In this document: in pieces, positions 49,773 through 58,169 of the stretch
How positions within the stretch are numbered: position 1 is the first letter of the stretch
Layout: every line of letters begins with the position of its first letter
Source of the DNA: Saccharopolyspora indica
GTDB lineage: Bacteria > Actinomycetota > Actinomycetes > Mycobacteriales > Pseudonocardiaceae
Assembly (NCBI RefSeq): GCF_027853965.1
Contig: NZ_JAQGLB010000014.1
Span: 159,172-223,171, forward strand
Length of the DNA stretch: 64,000 bases
Reading direction: 5' to 3'
Made by a program: the position numbers and the translations under genes
The notes under the pieces: model-generated
Databases searched by the model: none
Told to the model about the DNA's origin: nothing
What the model saw: the letters and a program-made list of their open reading frames with translations, nothing else

Positions 49773-52183
49773 GCGCGGTGGGCATCGAACTTCCCGCCGA
49801 ACTCCGCGACGTCGCCGCGCGCGCGGGCGCCCGGTGGCCGGAGGCGGACGAGGACGCCATGCGCGAGTCCGCGACGGCGTGGCGCGACGCCGCGGACGCG
49901 ATCGACGGCCTGGCGGGCAACGCGGACAGCGCCGCGCAGGGCGCGCTGCGGGCTTTCGACGGCGAAGCGGCGGAGGCGGCGACCCGGGAGTGGGACGGGT
50001 TCGTGGCGGCCGACGGCGTCCTGCCCGGCTCGGTGCAGCAGTGCCGCGCGGCGGCGGACCGCCTGGACCACGCGGCCGAGCAGGTCGGCGCGGCGAAGGT
50101 CCAGCTGGTGCGCGAGCTGGTGACGCTGGCCAAGCAGACCGACGCGGCCGAACAAGCGGCGGCCGCAGGACATCCGCAGGCCCTCGCCGCCCTGGACTCC
50201 GCGGTGCAGGGCGCGGCGGCGAACGTGGCGCAGCTGCACAGCACCCTGGCGGCGGCGGTGGATCCGGCCAGCGGCGTTCGGGTGGACCCGGATGCGCCGC
50301 CGGCGGCGCTCGGCGGCGTGCTGAACGCGGGCACCGACCTCGCTGCGTCCACAGTGGATGCGGCGGGTGGTGCGGCCGGAGCTCTGGGTGATGCAGCTGG
50401 AGGCGCGGTCGCGGGTGCGGGCCACGCCGCTGGCGACATCGGCCGTGCCGCGGGCGATGCGGTCAGCGGCGCCGCTGGGGCCGTCGGTGACGTGGTCGGG
50501 GGAGTCGGCCGAACCGCAGGGGAGGCGGTCGGTGCTGCGGGCGATGTGGCGGGTGGTGCCGCTGAGCACGTCCGGGGCGCCGCCGACGAGGTCGGCCGGG
50601 CCGGTCGGGAGGTCGCCGGTGGCGTTGCGGAAGATGGTGGCAGCGCGGCGGAGCACATCGGCCGCGGAACCGTCGGGGGTGTGGCAGCAGATGCGCAGGA
50701 CGAGGTCTCGGCGGCGGCTCGATCCGCCACCGGCTGGCAGGCGGACGCCGAGCACACCGGCCCGGTCAAGATCGACCCGGGTCGCTGGGCCCCCGGCCTC
50801 GCCGACGCGGGCACCGGCCCGATCCCGGTGAGCACCGACGACGCCCGCCCGGGCTGGACACCGCCCGGCGAGGACCCCGCCTCCAGCACCGCTCCGCACG
50901 CGGTGCGCTCCGCCTGGGCTTCGCCGCAGGCTCCGCAGCCGCCGCTGCCGCCGGGCGCTGCCGCGCCGCCGCCGGGCTTCGCCCCGGCGGCCCCACCGCC
51001 TCCGGCGGCTGCGGGCGGCCACTTCGTGGCGCCGCCCGCAGCGCCTCCGGCTGCGCAGCCTCCGGCCGCGGCTCCGCCGCCCGCCCGGCCGCCGATGGCC
51101 GCCCCGCGCCCCGCCTTCGGCGTGGCCCCGGCGCCGCAACCGCAGCAGATCGCTCCGCAGCAACCTGCTCCGCAGCCGGTGAAGGACCCGACGCAGCGCT
51201 CTCCGCTGCGCCCGCTCCCGACCCCGCAGCAACCACCCGCGCCACCTGCGGCGGAGCCCACCCAGCGTCCGCTGCGGCAGGCCGGCCGGAACGCGGACGT
51301 GGTGGCGTTCGTGCTGCACCAGTTCCCGATCGGCTACATGCCGGTCGCGGCGAGCAGGGCGAGCAGGCAGCTGCCGCCGTCGTCGGAGGAGCCGGACCGG
51401 CCGGGGCTGAGCTTCCCGCCGCAGGACCACCCGGAGTCGCACCTGGTCGACGACCGCGATGCGCTGGAGCGGGTGCGCTCGGGCGAGTTCTACGTCGCCG
51501 CGCGACGCGACCGCGAGGAGCGCGGTGAGCCGGCGAAGCTGCCCGAGGCGCTCATCGCCGGGCACGACCCGCTGGGTGAGCTGAGCGAGCTCGAATGGGA
51601 GCGCCGGTTCGCGGGCGAGCGCGACGAGCACGTCTGGCCGCCCGCCGCCGAGCACCCGGAGGGCGCAGTGGAGCCCGCGGAGCCGGTGGTGCTGGAGCCG
51701 GACACCGTGCTCGACTGCACGGGCAGCGGAGCCGGCCGCGTCGCGTTCGCGGTGGCCACGTCCTTCGGGCAGCGGTCGCTGCCGCCGTCGCACGCCGAGC
51801 GGGAGTACCGCAGGTACCGGGTGATGCGCCGGTTACCGGTGTGGCAGTCGGTGCCCGCGCCGTGGTTCGCGCAGCCCGGTGGCGGCGTCCGCTACCGCGC
51901 GACGTACTCGCTGGACGATCTGGTCGGGCTCGGCTACCTCGTCGAGCTGACCGCGTCGCGGGAGGCCGCCGAGGCGGTGACGCTGCGCATCGAGCGGGCA
52001 GGCGCCGAGGTGGTGGAGTCGACCTTCCGCCTCACCTCGTCGGCGGCGGAGCCGGAGGGCCGGGTGGCGGCGACGGAGCGGATCGTCCGCGAGCGCGCGA
52101 CGGTGCCGCTGGCGCATTCGACCGCGCAGGTCGCACCGGACGAGGTCGAGCAGGACGAGGCGGAGCAGGAGGCCGGGAAGTGA
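49769..52183 (+). CDS. Large ESX-exported protein with C-terminal TNT (NAD glycohydrolase-like) domain
   Basis: An 804-residue polymorphic-toxin-like protein. Residues 1-180 form a helical ESX-type head. About 185-330 is an Ala/Gly-rich repetitive amphipathic stretch (AAGDAVSGAAGAVGDVVGG and similar). About 360-510 is Pro/Ala/Gln-rich. The C-terminal domain (about 610-740) matches the TNT necrotizing-toxin fold: LSELEWERRFAGERDEHVWP, EPDTVLDCTGSGAGRV, RSLPPS, REYRRYRVMRRLPVW, PWFAQPGGGVRY. Positions of the known TNT catalytic Arg, Tyr and His read Cys, Val and Arg; the Gln of the QPGGG loop is kept. So NADase activity is doubtful. A further ~65 residues follow TNT. Confidence 0.8.
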   Translation: MSAVGIELPAELRDVAARAGARWPEADEDAMRESATAWRDAADAIDGLAGNADSAAQGALRAFDGEAAEAATREWDGFVAADGVLPGSVQQCRAAADRLDHAAEQVGAAKVQLVRELVTLAKQTDAAEQAAAAGHPQALAALDSAVQGAAANVAQLHSTLAAAVDPASGVRVDPDAPPAALGGVLNAGTDLAASTVDAAGGAAGALGDAAGGAVAGAGHAAGDIGRAAGDAVSGAAGAVGDVVGGVGRTAGEAVGAAGDVAGGAAEHVRGAADEVGRAGREVAGGVAEDGGSAAEHIGRGTVGGVAADAQDEVSAAARSATGWQADAEHTGPVKIDPGRWAPGLADAGTGPIPVSTDDARPGWTPPGEDPASSTAPHAVRSAWASPQAPQPPLPPGAAAPPPGFAPAAPPPPAAAGGHFVAPPAAPPAAQPPAAAPPPARPPMAAPRPAFGVAPAPQPQQIAPQQPAPQPVKDPTQRSPLRPLPTPQQPPAPPAAEPTQRPLRQAGRNADVVAFVLHQFPIGYMPVAASRASRQLPPSSEEPDRPGLSFPPQDHPESHLVDDRDALERVRSGEFYVAARRDREERGEPAKLPEALIAGHDPLGELSELEWERRFAGERDEHVWPPAAEHPEGAVEPAEPVVLEPDTVLDCTGSGAGRVAFAVATSFGQRSLPPSHAEREYRRYRVMRRLPVWQSVPAPWFAQPGGGVRYRATYSLDDLVGLGYLVELTASREAAEAVTLRIERAGAEVVESTFRLTSSAAEPEGRVAATERIVRERATVPLAHSTAQVAPDEVEQDEAEQEAGK

Positions 52184-52485
52184 ACACCGAGTCCGTGCTG
52201 GGCTGGCTGGTGGCGATGGGAGTCCCGGAGGGACTGGTGTCGATCGGCGTGGAGGCCGACGACGCCTGGTGCCTGGTGCGCGACGACCACGACGGCGCCC
52301 CGGCGTGGGAGGTCTTCTGGCGGGAGCAGGGCAACCGCTACGACTGGGCCCGGTTCAGCAACGAGCAGGTCGCCTGCTTCTACCTGTTCGGCAGGCTGAC
52401 CTGGACCCAGGCACTGCGCGGCGTGGTCGGCCCGGTCGACGCCACCAACACGCCGCCGAAGGGAACCCCGGCACAGCGCGGATGA
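52180..52485 (+). CDS. Putative immunity protein of the TNT-domain protein
   Basis: A 101-residue acidic, cytoplasmic-looking protein: GWLVAMGVPEGLVSIGVEADDAWCLVRDDHDGAPAWEVF split over the first half, then FSNEQVACFYLFGRLTWTQAL. No known motif beyond similarity in style to SUKH/IFT-type toxin partners. GTG overlaps the toxin stop (GTGA), so production is coupled. In ESX toxin loci the gene in this place usually encodes the immunity factor. The role is inferred from position. Confidence 0.55.
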   Translation: MNTESVLGWLVAMGVPEGLVSIGVEADDAWCLVRDDHDGAPAWEVFWREQGNRYDWARFSNEQVACFYLFGRLTWTQALRGVVGPVDATNTPPKGTPAQRG

Positions 52486-52583
52486 GCAGCTGAATGACCG
52501 CGTCACCGGCGGACACCGAGTCGTGATCGTGACTGAGTAGTGCTACTGATGCCCTGACCGGGCGTTTCCCGCAGGGTGGGAGC

Positions 52584-54434
52584 ATGTCGCAACCCTTGCC
52601 CGGTGAAACGCTCCAACTGCTGGCCGGTGAGCTGCACGCCATCGGCCAGCGGCTGACCTACCTGGGCACCGTGGTGCAGGCGCAAGCAGCGACGCAGGTC
52701 GCCGCCCCCGCACCGCAGGAAACCCAGCCCCAGCAGGACGTTCCGCCCCAGCAGGCTCCGACTCCGCAGAACTACCCGCCGCAGGCGGCGCAGCCGACGA
52801 GCGTCCCGCAGGCCGCCCGGCCACCGGTGCTCGGGCAGCCCCAGGTGTCGCCGTACCCGGGACTCGGCCAGCAGCCGGCGCGCCCGCGCAGCCGGATCGG
52901 CGCGAACCTGGAGCCGAGCCGCGTGCTCGCCTGGGTCGGTGCCGGCGTGACGTTGCTGGGCGTGGTGTTCCTGCTCGTCCTCGCCGTGCAGCAGGACTGG
53001 CTGGGACCGGGCGCCAGGGTCACCGGCGGTGCGGTGCTCGCCGCGCTGCTGGTCGGCGCCGGCTGGTGGATGCACCGCCGCTCCAAGGGGCAGGACGCCG
53101 GGCGGATCGCCGCGTTCGCCCTCGCCACAACGGGTTTCGCCGCGCTGTTCCTGGACGTGGTCGCGGCCACCTCGCTCTACGGCTTCGTGTCCGCCCCGGT
53201 GGGCTTGGGCGCGGGCCTGCTCGTCAGCATCGGCGGGCTGGCGCTCGCCGACCGCTGGCAGGCGCGGCCGCTGGCGCTCGGCGTGGTGCTGAGCTCGGCG
53301 ATCTGCGCACCGCTGATCACCCAGCTGCCCAACGCGCTGCTGATCGGCTTCCTGGTCCTGCTGCAGGTCGCGGCGACACCCGTGCAGGTCCGGCGCGGCT
53401 GGTCCTCGCTCGCGCTGGCGGCCGGGATCCCCGTGGTGCTGGCGGCGCTGCTGGCGGCGATCTGGGGAATCTTCTTCCACGACCCGGCGCTGGTGATCGC
53501 GATCAGCCTGTCGGTGCTGCTGGGCGTGGTGATCGCCGCGATCACCGCGGGCGCGCGCCCGGACGCCGACCGCACCGCGATCGGACTGCTGGTCACCGCA
53601 CCGACCCCGGCGTTCCTGGCCGGTCCGCTGCTGCTGGAGTCCTCGGCCGCGGGCCTGCTCGGCGCGGGAACCACCGCGCTGCTGCTGGCGATCTGGGCGG
53701 TGGCCCGGTTCGTCCCGGCGTTCCGGGACTGGTTGTCGCGCCGGTTCACCGCGGCGCTCGGCGCGATGGCCTCGATCGCGGCCGCGCAGACCACGCTGAC
53801 CGTGCTGGATTCGTCGAGCTGGGCAACGGCGCTGCTGTGCGAGGCGCTGGTGCTGAGCGTCGGTGCGTTCGTGCTGCGCAGCGCGGGCGTGCTGCTCGGC
53901 GCGACCTGCTACGCGACCGCCGGATTCCTGCTCGCGCTGTTCAACGAGGTGCCGCTCACCGCGCTGCTCTGGCACGGCTACGCCCCCGGCATCACGGGAC
54001 TGCTGTGCGGTCTGCTGATCGCGGCCGCGGCGATCGTGGTGCCCGCTTCGGCGGCCCGGATCGAGAAGTTCCCGAAGTCGCCGCCGCTGTGGACGGCGAC
54101 CGGCGTGGCGCTGCTGTACGGCACGGCGAGCGCGACGATGGCGGCCTGCCTGCTGGTGTCCGACACCCGGGCCGGCTTCCTCACCGCGCACATCCTGATC
54201 ACCCTGAGCTGGGTGGTGGCGGCGATCGCGCTGCTGCTGCGCGGAATCCGCGCGAAGCGCCTGCGCATCGCGGGCCTGGTGCTGATCGCGGCGTCGCTGG
54301 CGAAGCTACTGCTGTTCGACCTCGCCACCCTGGACGGCGTGGCCCGGGTGATCGCCTTCCTCTGCGCGGGCCTGATCCTGCTGGCCGCGGGTTCCCGCTA
54401 CGCCCGCCTCCTCAAGAACCAACCCGAGAGCTGA
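52584..54434 (+). CDS. DUF2339 integral membrane protein
   Basis: A 616-residue membrane protein. A short helical start (LPGETLQLLAGELHAIGQRLTYLG), a Pro/Gln/Ala-rich spacer (about 35-105), and then about sixteen hydrophobic helices. DUF2339 features: RVLAWVGAGVTLLGVVFLLVLA, GRIAAFALATTGFAALFLDVVAAT, and the C-terminal LRIAGLVLIAASLAKLLLFDLATLDGVARVIAF in pieces with conserved Lys and Asp. The function is not established. ATG with CAGGGTGGGAG upstream. It stands 98 nt after the immunity gene. Confidence 0.87.
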   Translation: MSQPLPGETLQLLAGELHAIGQRLTYLGTVVQAQAATQVAAPAPQETQPQQDVPPQQAPTPQNYPPQAAQPTSVPQAARPPVLGQPQVSPYPGLGQQPARPRSRIGANLEPSRVLAWVGAGVTLLGVVFLLVLAVQQDWLGPGARVTGGAVLAALLVGAGWWMHRRSKGQDAGRIAAFALATTGFAALFLDVVAATSLYGFVSAPVGLGAGLLVSIGGLALADRWQARPLALGVVLSSAICAPLITQLPNALLIGFLVLLQVAATPVQVRRGWSSLALAAGIPVVLAALLAAIWGIFFHDPALVIAISLSVLLGVVIAAITAGARPDADRTAIGLLVTAPTPAFLAGPLLLESSAAGLLGAGTTALLLAIWAVARFVPAFRDWLSRRFTAALGAMASIAAAQTTLTVLDSSSWATALLCEALVLSVGAFVLRSAGVLLGATCYATAGFLLALFNEVPLTALLWHGYAPGITGLLCGLLIAAAAIVVPASAARIEKFPKSPPLWTATGVALLYGTASATMAACLLVSDTRAGFLTAHILITLSWVVAAIALLLRGIRAKRLRIAGLVLIAASLAKLLLFDLATLDGVARVIAFLCAGLILLAAGSRYARLLKNQPES

Positions 54435-54501
54435 ACCGCCCCGACGACGTTCCGGCTCCGCCGCTGATGCCGGAACCTCGGCCTGTGGCCTCGGCTCGGC
54501 A

Positions 54502-54543
54502 CGATTTCAATGGAAATCAGACGTCCGATTTCCATTGAAATCG
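54502..54543. repeat. 42-bp palindrome, GATTTC family
   Basis: CGATTTCAATGGAAATCA before GACGTC is mirrored by CGATTTCCATTGAAATCG, with one mismatch. Between convergent genes; may act as a terminator but lacks a T-tract. Same family as 40540-40572 and 54585-54630. Confidence 0.8.
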
Positions 54544-54584
54544 CGGGAAGAACCGGTGCGTCGGTCCACGACACGCCGACTCCC

Positions 54585-54630
54585 CGCAACTTCCGTTGAA
54601 ATCGGATGTCCGATTTCAACGGAAGTTGCG
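54585..54630. repeat. 46-bp perfect palindrome, GATTTC family
   Basis: CGCAACTTCCGTTGAAATC with GGA is mirrored exactly by TCC with GATTTCAACGGAAGTTGCG around TG: a 22-bp perfect stem, the longest in the window. It lies 8 nt from the HisN stop codon. It may be an intergenic repeat that also ends transcription. Confidence 0.85.
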
Positions 54631-54637
54631 GATCGGC

Positions 54638-55411
54638 TCAGCGCTGCAGGAGGGACAGGGCTTCGGCGTGCAGGTGGCCGTTCGTGGACAGCGCGCTCCC
54701 GCCGTCGTAGCGCGGGGCCCCGGTCAGATCCGTGAAGGTGCCGCCCGCCTCGGTCACCAGGACCTGCGCCGCCGCCACGTCCCACGGATTCACGATCGCC
54801 TCCGCCGCGATGTCGATCACGCCCTCGGCCACCAGGCAGTGCTGCCAGAAGTCGCCGAACGCGCGGTTCTCCCAGCAGGCGTCGACCAACCGCAGGTAGG
54901 CCTCCCGCGAGTGGTGCTCCACCCAGGTGCCGAGGTGCGTGGTCGAGACGTACGCGTCGCCCGGCTCGCGCACCCCGGACACCGAGATCCGCTCCGGCTC
55001 CGCATCGCCCGTGCGGCACCACGCGCCCGCCCCGGTCGCCGCCCACCAGCGCTTGCCCAGCGCCGGCGCGCTGACCACGCCGACCTCCGGACGGCCACCG
55101 TCCACCAGCGCGATCAACGTCGCCCACACCGGGACGCCGCGCAGGAAGTTCTTCGTGCCGTCGATCGGGTCCAGCACCCACGCGCGGCCGTCGCCCGCCG
55201 TGCCGCCGCGCTCCTCGCCGGCGACGACGTCGTCCGGCCGCCGCTCGGCGAGCACCTCGCGCACGGCGTCCTCCACCGCGAGGTCGGCATCGGTGACCGG
55301 AGTCCGGTCGGGCTTGCGGTCCACGCTCAGGTCCCTGGCCCGGAACCGGCTGCCGGTGATGCCGTCGGCGACATCGGCCAGGTGCAGGGCGAGATCGAGA
55401 TCGCTGGTCAC
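54638..55411 (-). CDS. hisN: Histidinol-phosphatase HisN-type IMPase family protein
   Basis: A 257-residue IMPase-fold phosphatase with full active site: KPDRTPVTDADLAVEDAV, VVAGEERGGTAG, AWVLDPIDGTKNFLRGVPV (DPIDGT), and IVNPWDVAAAQVLVTEAGG (WDxAA). The ADxITxxRFRAxDLxVxxK start is the pattern of actinobacterial HisN, the last phosphatase of histidine synthesis; an inositol phosphatase is the alternative. GTG at 55411 lies 7 nt after TAAGGT, a leaderless start. The degenerate relative is at 18144-18941. Confidence 0.8.
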   Translation of the reverse strand: MTSDLDLALHLADVADGITGSRFRARDLSVDRKPDRTPVTDADLAVEDAVREVLAERRPDDVVAGEERGGTAGDGRAWVLDPIDGTKNFLRGVPVWATLIALVDGGRPEVGVVSAPALGKRWWAATGAGAWCRTGDAEPERISVSGVREPGDAYVSTTHLGTWVEHHSREAYLRLVDACWENRAFGDFWQHCLVAEGVIDIAAEAIVNPWDVAAAQVLVTEAGGTFTDLTGAPRYDGGSALSTNGHLHAEALSLLQR

Positions 55412-55525
55412 GCAACGCACCTTAGTCCGCGGCCGCCGTCGGCGGGCGCGAGCCGCGAGGCGGCCACGCAGCCCACTCGGACCGTTACGCAAAAGGAGTA
55501 CGGAGGCAGCCTCTAGGCTGGAGGC

Positions 55526-56200
55526 GTGAGCGTGGTGTTGCTGGCAGAAGACGACCCCGCCATCGCTGTGCCCCTGTCGAGGGCACTGCAACGCGAGGGC
55601 TACACCGTCCAGGTGATCGAGGACGGTCCATCGACGCTGCGCGCCGCCGCCTCGGGCGGGATCGACCTGCTGGTGCTGGATCTCGGACTGCCGGAGATGG
55701 ACGGCCTGGAGGTGTGCCGCAGGCTGCGCGCGCAGGGCCGCGGCCTGCCGGTGCTGATGCTGACCGCCCGCACCGACGAGGTGGACTTCGTGGTCGGCCT
55801 CGACGCGGGCGCCGACGACTACGTGGCCAAGCCGTTCCGGCTCGCCGAGCTGATGGCGCGCATCCGCGCCCTGCTCCGCCGCGGCGCCCCGGAAACCCTG
55901 GAGGCCTCCGGCGTCCGGCTGGACCTGACGGCCCGCCGCGTGCAGGTCAACGAGCAGGAAGTGCAGCTGGCGAACAAGGAGTACGAGCTGCTCCGGGTGC
56001 TCATGCAGCACGCCGGGCAGGTGGTGACCCGCGAGGAGATCCTCGAAGAGGTCTGGCCGGAGTCCGACCGCAAGGGCAGCAAGACGCTGGACATGCACAT
56101 CTCGTGGCTGCGCCGCAAGCTCAGCGACAGCAACGGCAGGCTGGACGAGACCCGCATCGCAACCGTGCGCGGCGTCGGGTTCCGCTTCAACGCGGACTGA
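55526..56200 (+). CDS. OmpR/PhoB-type response regulator
   Basis: A 224-residue response regulator. Receiver domain: acidic pocket LLAEDDPAIAV, phosphoacceptor Asp in LLVLDLGLPEMDGLE, Thr in MLTARTDEVDF, Lys in DDYVAKPFRLAEL. Winged-helix effector: LANKEYELLRVLMQHAGQVVTREEILEEVW and GSKTLDMHISWLRRKL, VRGVGFRF. GTG at 55526 is 6 nt after TAGGCT, so leaderless. The kinase gene follows 6 nt after the stop. The DNA targets are unknown. Confidence 0.93.
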   Translation: MSVVLLAEDDPAIAVPLSRALQREGYTVQVIEDGPSTLRAAASGGIDLLVLDLGLPEMDGLEVCRRLRAQGRGLPVLMLTARTDEVDFVVGLDAGADDYVAKPFRLAELMARIRALLRRGAPETLEASGVRLDLTARRVQVNEQEVQLANKEYELLRVLMQHAGQVVTREEILEEVWPESDRKGSKTLDMHISWLRRKLSDSNGRLDETRIATVRGVGFRFNAD

Positions 56201-56206
56201 CCCGCG

Positions 56207-57481
56207 ATGCGCCGCCGGATCCTGCAAGCCACGCTGCTGGCCGTTGCCGTCACCGCGGTGGTCCTCGGACTGCCGCTGGGGTTCAGCGCGCTGAAGCTCG
56301 TCCAGGACATCACCGTCAACGACCTGTCCACCCGCGCGCAGCAGATCGCGACGCGGCTGGACGAGCAGATCGCCGCCCAGAGCCCGGTCGACCTCGGCGC
56401 GGTGCGGCTGGCAGTGCCCGAAGGCGCGCGGCTGATCGTCCGCACCCAGGGCCGCGACTACGCCTACGGCCCCGACCCCGGCGAGGAACCGCTGGTGGAG
56501 ATGGTGCCGATGGTGCAGAGCGGCACCGTGACGCTCGCGGCGCCGAGCGGGCCCGTCCGCACCCAGCAGGTCCAGGTGGCCGGCTTGGTGCTGCTGCTCG
56601 TGGTGCTCTCCGCGGGCACCGGCATGATCGTGGCGTCGGTGACCGCGCGACGCCTGTCCGACCCGCTCCGCCACGTCGCGGCTCGCGCGGCGCGCCTCGG
56701 CGCGGGCGACTTCCGCGCGGACCCGCAGCGCCACCAGGTGCCGGAGCTGGACCGCGTCGCGGACGCGCTCGACGCCTCCGGCGCGGCGCTGTCGCAGCTC
56801 GTGCAGCGCGAACGCGAACTGGTCGGCGACGTGTCGCACCAGCTGCGCAGCCGCCTGACCGCACTGCACCTGCGGCTGGAGACGCTGGCGGCGACCAACG
56901 ACCCGGACGTCGCGGAGGACGCCGGTGCCGCGCTGGAACAGGCCGAACGGCTCTCCGGAGTCCTCGACGACCTGCTCGCCGCCGCCACCGCGGCGCGCGC
57001 CCGCGACGCCGCACCGCTGGACATCTCGACGCTGCTCTCCGACGTGGCGGCCGAGTGGCGAGAACCGCTGAAAGCCGAAGGCCGCTCCATGCGCGTGAAG
57101 GTGGGGGAGGAACTGCTGGCCCGCGTCACGCCCACCCGCCTGCGCGAAACGATCGGCGTCCTGCTCGACAACGCGCTGCGGCACGGCGAGGGCACCGTCA
57201 CCCTCGCGGCGAGGCAGGGCGGCGGCACCGTGGTCGTGGAGGTGAGCGACGCGGGCTCGGGCGTCCCGGACGAACTGGTGCCCTACGTCTTCGACCGCGG
57301 CTTCTCCGGCCACGGCTCCACCGGCGTCGGCCTGGCGCTGGCCCGGGCCCTGGTCGAAGCCGACGGCGGCCGCCTCGAACTCAGCCAGGCGAGACCGGCG
57401 ATGTTCGAGGTCTTCCTCCCGGTGGCCCGCGCCGACGACGTCCTCGGCCTCCCCTGGAAGTCCGAACCCACGCCCAGATGA
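56207..57481 (+). CDS. Two-component sensor histidine kinase
   Basis: A 424-residue membrane kinase. Helix 1 (ATLLAVAVTAVVLGLPLGF), a short extracytoplasmic sensor (about 35-120), helix 2 (VAGLVLLLVVLSAGTGMIV), HAMP-like linker (RRLSDPLRHVAARAARLGAGDF), HisKA box with His in VGDVSHQLRSRLTALHLRLE, N-box LLDNALRHGEG, G-boxes VSDAGSGVPDE and GVGLALARALVEADGG. It pairs with the regulator 6 nt upstream. The small sensor loop gives no clue to the signal. Confidence 0.92.
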   Translation: MRRRILQATLLAVAVTAVVLGLPLGFSALKLVQDITVNDLSTRAQQIATRLDEQIAAQSPVDLGAVRLAVPEGARLIVRTQGRDYAYGPDPGEEPLVEMVPMVQSGTVTLAAPSGPVRTQQVQVAGLVLLLVVLSAGTGMIVASVTARRLSDPLRHVAARAARLGAGDFRADPQRHQVPELDRVADALDASGAALSQLVQRERELVGDVSHQLRSRLTALHLRLETLAATNDPDVAEDAGAALEQAERLSGVLDDLLAAATAARARDAAPLDISTLLSDVAAEWREPLKAEGRSMRVKVGEELLARVTPTRLRETIGVLLDNALRHGEGTVTLAARQGGGTVVVEVSDAGSGVPDELVPYVFDRGFSGHGSTGVGLALARALVEADGGRLELSQARPAMFEVFLPVARADDVLGLPWKSEPTPR

Positions 57482-57517
57482 TGTTCAGGTGGTGGTGACC
57501 GTTTGGTGGCACCCGGC

Positions 57518-57561
57518 CCGTGAGCGCTTTGTGGGGCTATAGCACCACAAACCACTCACGG
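57518..57561. terminator. Bidirectional terminator kinase / GtrA gene
   Basis: CCGTGAGCGCTTTGTGG and CCACAAACCACTCACGG pair around GGCTATAGCA with few mismatches. It lies between convergent genes. Confidence 0.7.
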
Positions 57562-57579
57562 TCTTTGACCTGCGGAGGG

Positions 57580-58107
57580 TCAGCTGATCCGCGCGTGGTC
57601 GCGCTCCGGCGCGTGCTGGCGCGACTGCTCGGTGGGGAACACCCACTTGCGGAACGCCCACCAGCGGAACGCCATGCCCAGCAGCAGGCCGACGATCTGC
57701 GCCGCGGTGAAGTCGGCTATCTCCTCCACGAAGCGGCTGGTGTAGGGCGTCTGCAGGTGCAGCAGGTACCGCGAGACCCACAGCGGGGCCGAGTACAGCC
57801 CCACCCCGATACCGCTGATCACGAAGTACAGCGTCGCCTCGGAGTGCCGCTGCCGCCCGCCCCGGGTGCGGAACGACCACTCCCGGTTGAGCACGTAGGA
57901 GAACAGCGTCGCGACCAGCACCGCGATGACCTTCGACGTCACGGGCTTGGGTGACAGGACGGTCAGCTTCAACGCGTAGAAGATGCCGGTGTCGATCAAG
58001 AAGGTGATGCCGCCGACGATGCCGAACTTCAGCAGCTCGCGATGCCGGATCGCGAGTTCCCGGTACCGCTGCGGGATGTGCGCGAGCACCGAATCGACGA
58101 CGGACAC
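57580..58107 (-). CDS. GtrA family membrane protein
   Basis: A 175-residue four-helix GtrA protein: ELLKFGIVGGITFLIDTGIFYAL, KVIAVLVATLFSYVLNREWSF (the conserved NREWxF), YFVISGIGVGLYSAPLW, and AAQIVGLLLGMAFRWWAFRKWVF. Members help move polyprenyl-linked sugars for cell-wall or glycan modification. The conserved neighbour of purK in mycobacteria (from memory). GTG start at 58107; minus strand, and 62 nt downstream of the sigma-fusion gene. Confidence 0.88.
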   Translation of the reverse strand: MSVVDSVLAHIPQRYRELAIRHRELLKFGIVGGITFLIDTGIFYALKLTVLSPKPVTSKVIAVLVATLFSYVLNREWSFRTRGGRQRHSEATLYFVISGIGVGLYSAPLWVSRYLLHLQTPYTSRFVEEIADFTAAQIVGLLLGMAFRWWAFRKWVFPTEQSRQHAPERDHARIS

Positions 58108-58169
58108 AGCCCGAGTCTACGTAGTTGCGCCGTCCGGGCTGTGCCAGCCGTCGGATCGGGAGACCCGAT

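Noticed and set aside
48742..51261. Very long minus-strand open frame (Ala/Gly/Pro/Thr-rich) opposite the TNT gene, continuous with the MaoC gene
   Set aside because: It is the complement of the Ala/Gly/Pro-rich toxin gene, which keeps all frames open in GC-rich DNA. Only the part up to 48741 matches a family (MaoC).
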